A program made the position numbers and the translations under genes. This document shows positions 29,922 through 37,370 of a DNA stretch of 38,469 bases, one piece after another (within the stretch, counting starts at the first letter, position 1; the number at the start of each line of letters is the position of its first letter). Under the pieces are notes generated by a model. The model searched no databases and had not been told where the DNA came from. It saw only the letters and a program-made list of their open reading frames with translations. This DNA comes from Ophiothrix spiculata (lineage: Eukaryota > Echinodermata > Ophiuroidea > Amphilepidida > Ophiotrichidae), in NCBI GenBank assembly GCA_000969725.1, contig JXSR01S068002.1. The stretch is one strand, 5' to 3'.

Positions 29922-30872
29922 GGCCAAAGAAAAAAAAAGTTTGTCTCAGAAACCATTTGCAAAAATGCTATGCGCTATGCAATTTTTTTAAATAATTTGT
30001 TTTAGAAAAATAGCTATGCAGTATGCGGGATTCTTTTTTTTTTTTTTTTACGCTCTAAAATGTTGATCGCCCAACTTAGGCCAAAAAAAAATAATTGTTT
30101 GATTGGCGTAACATAGAAAAAAAAAATAGGGTAGGTAGGTCAGATTTTTTTTTAATTTTCCATGTCTATGTTTCACATACAAGAACACAAAATATACGGC
30201 ACATATACAAAAACATCTTCACCTTTCTGTAACACATCTTTTATTTGTCATTTTGAATGTCCTGCAAGCCATATCTTGGGCTCCCATGAATCAATTCCCA
30301 TCAAATTTGGGATTTGGAGGTTTTTTACCATGCTCAAAAAAATAAAAATATATAGGGTCGGTGGTAAAATTAGGGTAGGTCGGGTTACGCCAATCAAACA
30401 ATTTTTTTTTAGGCCTTACGTGTGTGAAGTCACCGCCACCGTCACTCAACAAGGATGCAGTAGACGAAAACATAAAAAAAAAAAGTTATAAATAAATAAA
30501 TCTCGCATGAATTTGAAATAAAGTTACTAAAAATCACAATGATTCAGTGGATTTATTTTGCATTTTGTCTCCGTTTTTTGCAATGTCTCCTGTTTTCGGG
30601 AGATCTCCATATTGTAATGACCTTCCCAGCATGCAAAGCGTGTATGGTTCGCTGGTACTCAAAATACCGGGTACCAATTTCATTAAAACGAAGCTGCAGT
30701 GAATCATACCTTCGGTCGCTATAGACATAAAGAAACTTGGACGGGGATCGGTGGATTACTATCGAGAAAAAAAAAAGGGAAAAAAAGAGGGCCAGCGCGT
30801 AGGTCTACGCGCTAAATTCACTTTCACATAGCAATGCGCGCGGGTTTCTGAGACAAACCTTTTTTTTTTTGC
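29922..30872. mobile_element. Harbinger-like element, second nesting level
   Basis: GGCCAAAGAAAAAAAAAGTT, then TGTCTCAGAAACC, on the left pairs with GGGTTTCTGAGACAAACC and TTTTTTTTTTGCC on the right. TAA flanks both sides (29919-29921 and 30873-30875). GGCC ends with a TAA/TTA duplication fit the PIF/Harbinger pattern. Between 30530 and 30790 the - strand has an open frame of about 70 codons (RRYDSLQLRFNEIG, then YFEYQRTIHALHAGK) that looks protein-like but is not one I recognise. Confidence 0.7.
30079..30415. mobile_element. Harbinger-like MITE, third nesting level
   Basis: GGCCAAAAAAAAATAATTGT, then TTGATTGGCGTAAC, on the left pairs with GTTACGCCAATCAAACAATT and TTTTTTTAGGCC on the right. 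These are inverted repeats of about 34 bp, flanked by TTA at 30076-30078 and 30416-30418. Its GGCC-A(n) terminus resembles that of the element it sits in, suggesting that one transposase can mobilise both. Confidence 0.82.
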
Positions 30873-31106
30873 CTAATGTATGATAAAATCATCATCTGAT
30901 CGAAGTAAACATGACAAATCATGACCATAATCGGTGAAAAATCAAAGTTTTTGGTGTAATTGACACATCATATGGTCGTAGTCGGACCCGCCAAACTTCC
31001 CAAACATTGTAAATGCCCAATTATCAATATGGTCGGGTACCCGACCGAAAAATAAATCGGGTACCCAGGTAACAAATTACCCGAAAAGTTCCAGGCCTAA
31101 CCTAGT

Positions 31107-31398
31107 AATTACACACATCCACAGAGAATCTGGATTAGCCAAATATTTGCAAATTCAGTTCTCATAGTCTCAATAGTGCTTAAATTAAACTATTTTTTCA
31201 CTGGTTTTTTTTTGCTATACCCAGCTGGGTTTGATAATGTCAGCGAACTGAAAAAGAACCATTACACTGATTTTCATTACTCTAAATACAAGGAGGGGAT
31301 TGAGTTTCCCTTTACCTGATGTGGGTAAAATATTTCTTTTCTCTACAAGGTATTTAATGGGTGAGCATGTTTCTGGCTCCCAAAGAAGTCTACACTGT
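31107..31398 (-). other. Probable 3' UTR side of the TRAF-like gene
   Basis: This lies downstream of the MATH exon on its strand. No clear polyadenylation signal or repeat boundary was found. Confidence 0.35.
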
Positions 31399-32043
31399 TC
31401 AAGCATGTGTATATATTTCAATCTTAACAAAAAGAATGTCATCTTTGATGTATTTTTGTTCAAAATACCTGACCGGAAGGGAACACTTAACAAATGCATT
31501 ACTGATGATACCTGCTGTAGGTTTTTCAAATCCTGACGGATCTTTTACCAAGGAACATTCTGATTTTTCCCATTCTTTTTCCGCCTGATTATATACCGAT
31601 ACTGCCACTTCTGGTTTGAATGGAAAGGTTATTCGCTCATCATAGATACCCTTTATAAGGTGACAGTTTAACAGAGCATCATGGACGACCGAATCTTCAC
31701 AAGAGGTTTCCTTTCCGTTAAGGTAGATTCTTGCAATCACATCGTAGCCAGGACGACTTGTGAAAAAGTGTTTTGAAGTTATATAAGGCTCCTTACCACT
31801 TATAGCATCTTCCCTACATTTGCTAAAATCTGGTATATCCACTATAACTGTACCATTATCTGGAGGTAAATCTTGGAGAGGTAGGTTTTCTTCAACCTCT
31901 TGAATTTGTGGAGGGCATGTGTCTTGTTGTATTGGAAATGGTATGTCCTGTCCCAAACCTGGCTGTATGTTGAAAGCATCAGCTAATCCTAAAGGGAACT
32001 GTTCAGGTCTTTCTTCTCGCTGTGATTGGTCATTGTCAGGATT
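31399..32043 (-). CDS. TRAF-type MATH domain protein, C-terminal exon
   Basis: This is a 3'-terminal exon of exactly 215 codons, from an AG acceptor (complement at 32044-32045, preceded by CTCTATCT) to TGA at 31399-31401. Residues 1-60 are a charged, proline-rich linker. Residues of about 62-214 align with the MATH/TRAF-C domain: DNGTVIVDIPDF, then HFFTSRPGYDVIARIYLNGK (TRAF form: FYTSR.GY...RIYLNG), PSGFEKPT (SSF.KP), and YIKDDILFVKIEI (YI.DD.IFIK). In TRAF proteins this domain trimerises and binds receptor tails and adaptors in NF-kB and MAPK signalling. It is divergent: the usual tryptophan of the first strand is valine and the GKGTHLS-type segment is replaced. Upstream exons (RING, zinc fingers, coiled coil) were not found in the window. 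Which TRAF it is remains open. Confidence 0.78.
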   Translation of the reverse strand, partial: NPDNDQSQREERPEQFPLGLADAFNIQPGLGQDIPFPIQQDTCPPQIQEVEENLPLQDLPPDNGTVIVDIPDFSKCREDAISGKEPYITSKHFFTSRPGYDVIARIYLNGKETSCEDSVVHDALLNCHLIKGIYDERITFPFKPEVAVSVYNQAEKEWEKSECSLVKDPSGFEKPTAGIISNAFVKCSLPVRYFEQKYIKDDILFVKIEIYTHA

Positions 32044-32045
32044 CT

Positions 32046-32204
32046 AGATAGAGGTAAAGTCAAAACATTATTTTCATAAATTTTGTGCAAAATTTTAAAA
32101 TAGTGTGCTCACATATTGGTATTTCTTATCTTGTATATTTTCAGACATCTATTTTTGATGTAATTTTACCTTTTAATATTTTTGTGTAATGTTAATAGTA
32201 TGTA
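32046..32204 (-). other. Start of the upstream intron of the TRAF-like gene
   Basis: AT-rich DNA next to the acceptor. The intron probably extends through the repeats to the right, but no upstream exon is visible up to 38469. Confidence 0.4.
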
Positions 32205-32351
32205 ATTTAAGTATTTTTTTATTCTATATTTGTATATTGTACAATTTTTATGTATAGAGGGCCCCTGTGGAAAGTAGTGCTAGATCACTAATCTTGGCTA
32301 CCCTCTTTAAATATGTCTGAAATAAAAATAAATAAAATAAAATAAATAAAT
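32205..32351 (+). mobile_element. LINE 3' end fragment
   Basis: GAGGGCCCCTGTGGAAAGTA, then GGCTACCCTCTTTAAATATG, then an AATAAAATAAATAAA tail match the 3' UTR terminus of the LINE at 28086-29175, on the opposite strand. Only the last 100-150 bp are kept, so it is a severely 5'-truncated copy. Confidence 0.75.
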
Positions 32352-32840
32352 CAGTAGTTAAGTTGAAGTTTAAATTAAACAGTACTCTGCGAGTTATGCA
32401 ATAAATCCTATTCAAAACAAAACATGTTCAACTCACTTTAAAGCAGGGTTGGCTTTTAGCCGGCTAAAACTAGTTTTTGCCAGAAACGGTTAAAACCTGG
32501 TTAAAACCGGCAAATACTGGTTTTAACCGGCAAAAACCAGCAAAATTTCATTGTATTCAAATCTGATTTTCACATGTTCATATAGCATTGACCTCAGAAA
32601 TAATATTACTACAGTATATATCAATTCCATCCATGTATAAATGTATCATAAACAAAAGGCATTAACAAACATTCAGAATAAACCTTAAAAAACAAAATAA
32701 TGTAACCAGATTTACTGAGCTGCATTTTATACTTCAGCATCACGTTCAAAGTGTTTGGTACTGGTATTAGCAGGTAGATCATGTTGCATACTTGCAAGTT
32801 ATAAGTTATAAAAAAGATTTTAACTGGTTTGTGAAATTTT

Positions 32841-32960
32841 GTCCAATAATCTTCCTGTTATCCGTACAAAATTTTTGAACATGAGTTTGAAATCTTCCTG
32901 TTTTCCGTACAAATTTTCATGTTCAAAAATTTTGTACGGATAACAGGAAGATTATTGGAC
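32841..32960. repeat. Perfect 44-bp inverted repeat with embedded direct copy
   Basis: The arms 32841-32884 and 32917-32960 are perfectly complementary over 44 bp (starting GTCCAATAATCTTCCTGTTA). The 32-bp loop repeats part of the left arm in direct orientation (AATCTTCCTGTTTTCCGTAC), giving three related segments. Perfect arms mean a very recent origin, for example by template switching, or active correction. Confidence 0.9.
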
Positions 32961-33084
32961 TATATTTATTATGAGTTTTTAATTTAAACTTATCATATTT
33001 AACTGATTTAAGTTTAAATTCCAATAATTGATTGTCCTTGTATAATTCTTTGTGCTAGTACTACACATTTTCATATTCTCATTA

Positions 33085-33322
33085 CACTGTTCAATTTTTT
33101 AGCGTTGGTTAAACTATGAACAACCCAATTGTTGGGTAAATAATATTAACCAACTGTTGATGAAATTTTACCCAATATTTGGGTAATTAGCTAAAACTTT
33201 TACCCAACAGTTAGGTAATTAGCCAACATTGTACGCAACGTTGGTAATTATTTACCCAGAAGTTGGGTTGTTCATAGTTGAACCAACGTTGGGTAAATTA
33301 TTTGCCCAACGTTCTAACAGTG
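33085..33322. mobile_element. MITE built from ACCCAAC/GTTGGGT words
   Basis: CACTGTT at 33085 and AACAGTG ending at 33322 are the outermost ends. Inside, GCGTTGGTTAAACTATGAAC pairs with GTTCATAGTTGAACCAACGT. The interior repeats TTACCCAAC and GTTGGGTAA in alternating orientation, giving many small hairpins. Noncoding; the superfamily is uncertain. Confidence 0.72.
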
Positions 33323-33387
33323 TATGCATACAAATTATAAATATTCATGACGTGATCTGGACCTCTTGGGATACCAGTACTTAAGTA

Positions 33388-33674
33388 TTAACCCTAACCC
33401 TCGGTCGTTTAAAACCTATCTTCTTGGAAATTCCTATACAAAAAATGGCTATTTCGCCTCATTCGATCGCGGGACTCAAACCCGGGACCTCTTGCATCCC
33501 AATCCAAAGTCAAGCAATAGCAAGCCACGGGGCGGGCGCTGCCTGGCAGCGATTCGGTGCCTCGAAAGTACTTACATACATCTCCCGTCTGTGACGTAAT
33601 GGGACTTAGACTATTTTCTTGATTTTATCCAATAGTGCTTTTTAGTACTACTACTAGGGTCCGTTACGGTTATA
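33388..33674 (-). mobile_element. tRNA-like TTAA element, family T, copy 3
   Basis: The left end TTAACCCTAACCCTCGG has intact TTAA at 33388-33391. The right end (GTTACGGTTATAA) is decayed. On the minus strand TGGCTTGCTATTGCTTGAC is the A-box side and GGGTTTGAGTCCC the B-box (consensus apart from one G/A-type change). The GGCAGCG and TGTGACGTA blocks match copies 1, 2 and 4. It is inserted in the hAT-like element at 32444-34646. Confidence 0.75.
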
Positions 33675-34125
33675 ATAGTTATAAAAAAGGAAAGATTAAC
33701 TAAACCCATGCTTTTTAAGTAAAATTCGCCCATAGAGTTCATGTTTTATGCCATATTTTACATCGACAGTCCATGGTTTTGCAAGTTATCTGAAATCCAA
33801 AAAAAATCTGGAACCTTGCATCTCTGAATTTTGCTTATTTTCATGACATTTAGGGAGTTTATACACCTTACATACCTTTATACACTTTTAAGCTATCTTG
33901 TTATTGTTTTGCTAGTTTTATATTCTGATGGATGCAAATGTTGACTCTTGTTTACTGGAGTGAAACTTACTGTGCAAAATCTAAGGAGAGAACCAATAGT
34001 TCCAAAATATTTAATGTTTCTGCACTGATGTGGATATTTTCTTACAATAAAGTTGAAAGACACATTTACGCACAATATATTAAAGAAAAGGGTTGATATG
34101 ACATCAGTGCATCCAACAGAATAAC

Positions 34126-34288
34126 CATATATGTGTTCCGCCGCGGCAAAAGGGTCCAGTTGTCGGCTCGTACATGTTTCTCCTTGTAGCATATCTAATG
34201 TATGGTATTTGTATACAACAGATATGCTACAATGAGCAACATGTAGGAGTCGACAACTGGACCCTTTTGCCGCGGCGGTACACATATG
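34126..34288. mobile_element. Palindromic MITE, family P, copy 2
   Basis: CATATATGTGTTCCGCCGCG, then GCAAAAGGGTCCAGTTGTCG, pairs with CGACAACTGGACCCTTTTGC, then CGCGGCGGTACACATATG. The arms of about 70 bp carry only a few mismatches, with a loop near 34205. It is far better preserved than copy 1 at 19364-19485. Confidence 0.85.
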
Positions 34289-34654
34289 CTCTGTACTTGT
34301 GCACATACATGTTTTGGAAATAAATGTGACATTAGTTCATATTAGGTTAAAGTATTTGGAACCTTAACAAATGTTATGTAAATGTCCAAATGTCTAGTAT
34401 TAAAAATGTTGATGGTGTTGTATGTTCCAGTACTTTAAAACATAAAAGGCAAGATTTTCTGGTGTTTCAGTGTTTTACTAAACAATTGCAACAAATGTGT
34501 AGTGTTTTATTTACTTATTTTTCACATTTCAAGGTTTTTGCCAGTTTTTGCCAAAAAGGGTGGCAAAAACCTCCCGGTTTTAACCAGGTTTAAACCGGTT
34601 TTTACCAGGCGGTTAAAACCGCCCCGGTTTTTACCTGCCAACGTTGCTTTAAAG

Positions 34655-35006
34655 CAATAAGATTTGGTTGAAAAATAGATTTGAGTTAAAACAGTTTAAA
34701 ATGAAAGAATCAAAACTAAGTACATCTATATACTTATATTTCTCTGAACCACCAAATGTCAAATGTTCACTGTGACATGCACCTTTCCTATTGAAGAATT
34801 GAATTTGGAATCCCAAATTTAATCCAACAAATGGTCATAACATAACAGGTTGCAAAATTTGTATGGAGTGTTTCAAAAACAAAAAAGGCCAAACAAATGT
34901 GGATTAGAATTATTATACAAAAAGAATGATTAAATTTAAAAATGACCATCCATAAACTTCCCTAAAATGGATTTTGAGGGAGTTCCAATGACTATAATGA
35001 CTACTG
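34655..35006. other. Intergenic or intronic, nothing recognised
   Basis: AT-rich sequence with weak similarity to 29245-29310. No exon on either strand is supported. Confidence 0.35.
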
Positions 35007-35094
35007 CAAGCCACCGAGTATGGCTTGCCAGGCCATGGCTAAGCAAATTTCTTGATTTTTACTTGTTGGATTTGTTGAGGCAGGTTAGGGTTAT
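35007..35094 (-). mobile_element. tRNA-like TTAA element, family T, truncated copy 5
   Basis: CAAGCCACCGAGTATGGCTT, then GCAAATTTCTTGATTTTTAC, then GGTTAGGGTTAT match the A-box side, subterminal region and right end of the family (compare 35650-35792). The half carrying the B-box is missing, so it cannot act as a pol III promoter. Confidence 0.6.
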
Positions 35095-35239
35095 GATAGC
35101 ATGTCTACTATACATTTGTACAGACCTTATAGCGCTTCACATACTGCGCTATATAAATACAACAAGATGGTTCGCGAACCAGTAGTCTCGTCTGCGTATA
35201 GCCTGCCTACTGAATTGACCGCCTACTTAACAGTAACCA
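35095..35239. other. Possible LINE/SINE 3' tail fragment
   Basis: TATAGCGCTTCACATACTGC, then GCTATATAAATAC (35130-35160) resembles the AGCGCTATATAAAT tails of invertebrate LINEs and SINEs. No body of an element is recognisable. Confidence 0.3.
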
Positions 35240-36190
35240 TTGACACTTTTGATCTGTGGTCCAAGACGAACAATTTGACACCTTAACCTTTGAAATCGGA
35301 CAAAGTTGAAAATTTGACCCCAGCGGAAAGGTCAGCTGATGGGGTCACAATTGACACTTTTGATCTGTGGTCCTAGACGAACAATTTGACACCTTAACCT
35401 TTGAAATCGGACAAAGTTGAAAATTTGACCTTTCTTTTGACCTTTGACCCCAAAAGAGTGGTTGGACGATGGGGTCACCTTTGACACTTTTGATCACTGG
35501 TCCAAGACGAACAATTTGACACCCTAACCCTAACACTTTTGACCACTTCTTCGTTTAAAAACTATCTCCTCGGAAATTTGCCAGTCAAAAATCACGGGTT
35601 CCCCCCTGGATTCGAACCCGGGACCCCCCGCTTCCCGGTCCAAGTATCACTATGTCAAGCCAATGAGTAGGCGCTGCCATGGCAGCGATTTCGTGACCAT
35701 AGCTGACTCGGGTCTATGACGTATTTGGACTTAGGCGAATTTCTTAACTTTGTGGAATGGGATATTGTGAGATTCAGTGGGGTTAGGGTTAACCTTTGAA
35801 ATCGGACAAAGTTGAAAATTTGACCCCAACGGAAAGGTCGGTCGACGGGGTCACCATTGACACTTTTGATCTGTGGTCCTAGATGAACAATATGACACCT
35901 TAACCTTTGAAATCGGACAAAGTTGAAAATTCGACCTTTCTTTTGACCTTTGACCCCAAGGGAGTGGTCGAACGACGGGGTCACCATTGACATTTTTGAT
36001 CGGTGGTCCAAGATGAACAATTTGACACCTTTAACTTTTGAAATCGTACAAAGTTGAACATTTGACCTTTCTTTTGACCTTTGACCCCAAAGGAGTGGTT
36101 GGACGACGGGGTCACTTTTGATCACTGGTCCAAACAATTGAACAATGGACGAACAATTTGACACCTTATCCTTTGAAATCGGACAAAGTT
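35240..36190. repeat. Higher-order tandem repeat (111 + 130 bp units) with DR1 motifs
   Basis: Units start at TTGACACTTTTGATC: 35240, 35351, 35481, 35857 and 35987. Lengths alternate 111, 130, 111 (after taking out the insertion at 35524) and 130 bp, so the true period is a 241-bp dimer. The last units are shortened. The 130-bp type carries an extra segment ending in TGACCTTTGACCCC. Units share GACGAACAATTTGACACC and CTTTGAAATCGGACAAAG. Noncoding. Confidence 0.85.
35524..35792 (-). mobile_element. tRNA-like TTAA element, family T, copy 4, inside the tandem array
   Basis: The left edge CTAACCCTAACACTT follows GACAC-C, and the right edge GGGGTTAGGGTTAA is followed by CCTTTGAAATCGG. Other units of the array read GACACC-TTAA-CCTTTG uninterrupted, so the empty site is known and TTAA is the duplicated target (left copy now CTAA). 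On the minus strand it carries GGTTCGAATCC (a perfect B-box) and TGACATAGTGATACTTGG (A-box side). Taking out 35524-35788 restores a unit of exactly 111 bp. Confidence 0.88.
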
Positions 36191-36196
36191 GACAAA

Positions 36197-36545
36197 TTAG
36201 CAACATTTTATGCATACATTATGCAAATTAGGTACTTAATTAGCATATTTTGCACTCAAATTACAGCTGGCACAAGCGCAGCTCTATCCTCACCTACCCA
36301 TCAAATTTTATGAATGTAGGGTGCACATTTTGTAAAATATGCCATTTAAACCATTTTATGCATAAATTATGCAAATTAGGTACTTATTTAGCATATTTTG
36401 CGTCAAAATTATTGCTTGATCCAGTTCGGCTCCGGGTCTACCTAGTCACCAAATATCATTAACGTAGGGCATGCGGTTTCCGAGATTTGCTCCGGACAAA
36501 ATTTGTGGACGGGGGATGTCGAACAGAAAATTGGAATGCTATGTC
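36197..36545. repeat. Two tandem units of a 148-bp repeat with octamer motifs
   Basis: TTATGCAAATTAGGTACTTA occurs at about 36219 and 36367, a period of 148 bp. Each unit also has TTTAGCATATTTTGC-type sequence, a CAGCTCTATCC / CGGCTCCGGGTC segment, and ATGAATGTAGGG / ATTAACGTAGGG. ATGCAAAT is the POU-family octamer. The second unit ends in GGACAAAATTTGTGGACGGG. It follows directly on the array at 35240-36190. Confidence 0.75.
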
Positions 36546-36599
36546 TCTTCCTGAAAATGTTCAGGCGAGACAAAAATTATGTACATTTGTATAGCAAAT

Positions 36600-37370
36600 A
36601 AAGCGCATCACATACCGGTCTATTCAGTATACAAGCACATCACATACCGGTCTATATAGGTGTTCTATATCGTCGGCTACATAAGGTTCTATCTCGTATT
36701 TTTGACATTTTTGAGAAAATTGGGAATTAATACTTTGACGCTGAACTCTTCAAGATTGCAGAATTTGAGATGAGATTTCTACCTAATTAATTAGATATTA
36801 ATTAACAAATTTGATTAATGAGCAATAAATGCAAATTAATGTTTTCACATACCAGTAGGGTACTATCTCGACCTATCCCACACAATTCAGTATGCGATTA
36901 ATGAAAAACTACATCACATATGGTTCTATCTTAAGATAGAACTGTATGTGAAACACCGATACGACAATCATGCGGTTTTATAATATGGCAATGAATACGT
37001 TGCATACGGGTCTATCTGGGTCTATCTTAGACATCGTTTGGAAAACCTGAAAAATCTTTATCACATACTGATCTATACGTTCACAGTTAAATAAAACAGT
37101 GCTGGCTATATAACCAGCTTTTATTATTAGGCCTACTAAATAAAAAAGTTTGTTTTCATAATGATATCACCTTTTGCCTGGTAGTGAATAACACAATACA
37201 TGTTTTTCAAGCTTATTACAAATGGAAGATTTTAAGTCAAATTTTTCTTGAAACACGTATTTCGTGAGATAGGCCTGTTATGTGATGTAGCCGACGATAT
37301 GAATGGTGCTGTATCATGAAGATGCATCACATAAGATGCATCACATACCGATCTATATATAGTAAGTTTA
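36600..37370. repeat. Irregular array of CATCACATACCGGTCTAT motifs
   Basis: CATCACATACCGGTCTAT, or close variants, occurs near 36607, 36645, 36845, 36911, 37003, 37058 and 37343, all in direct orientation with irregular spacing. A 36-bp near-perfect palindrome sits at 36915-36950. ATCGTCGGCTACA (about 36670) and its complement TGTAGCCGACGAT (about 37287) bracket most of the region. I do not recognise the family. Confidence 0.6.
36915..36950. repeat. 36-bp palindrome
   Basis: It starts CACATATGGTTCTATCTT and ends AAGATAGAACTGTATGTG; 32 of 36 positions are symmetrical. It is formed by two opposed copies of the CACATAnnGnTCTAT motif of the surrounding array. Confidence 0.8.

Larger units (their letters stand above)
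29794..31098. mobile_element. hAT-like element hosting two nested elements
   Basis: AGGCCTGGGACTAAAACCCG at the left and AAGTTCCAGGCCT at the right are inverted ends. Subterminal CCCGGGTACCCG and CGGGTACCC motifs occur on both sides. The 8-bp flanks AACCTACT (29786-29793) and AACCTAGT (31099-31106) differ at one base. Removing the nested insertion (29922-30872) leaves about 350 bp, so the original was a MITE-sized element. Confidence 0.75.
32444..34646. mobile_element. hAT-like element (2.2 kb) with subterminal repeats
   Basis: The element starts CAGGGTTGGCTTTTAGCCGG and ends TTACCTGCCAACGTTG. A perfect 8-bp duplication, CTTTAAAG, lies at 32436-32443 and 34647-34654. Both subterminal regions (32468-32545 and about 34555-34632) are packed with AACCGG, GGTTTTAACC and TTTTTGCC words in both directions, as expected for transposase-binding clusters. 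No transposase frame is left. Four later structures lie inside (32841, 33085, 33388 and 34126). Confidence 0.85.

Noticed and set aside
31215-31588. Several + strand open frames over the TRAF-like exon region.
   Set aside because: They are shadows of the minus-strand exon or of its 3' flank and have no protein-like features.
33893-34306. A 137-codon minus-strand open frame.
   Set aside because: Much of it crosses the palindromic MITE at 34126-34288 and it has no domain; it is a chance frame.
35655-36215. A 186-codon minus-strand open frame with repeated units.
   Set aside because: It is the translation of the tandem array and of part of the family T element; the repeats are of DNA units, not of a protein domain.
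35240-36545. CRISPR-like array of regularly spaced repeats.
   Set aside because: Units are over 100 bp and directly adjoining, without unique spacers, and the DNA is clearly animal.
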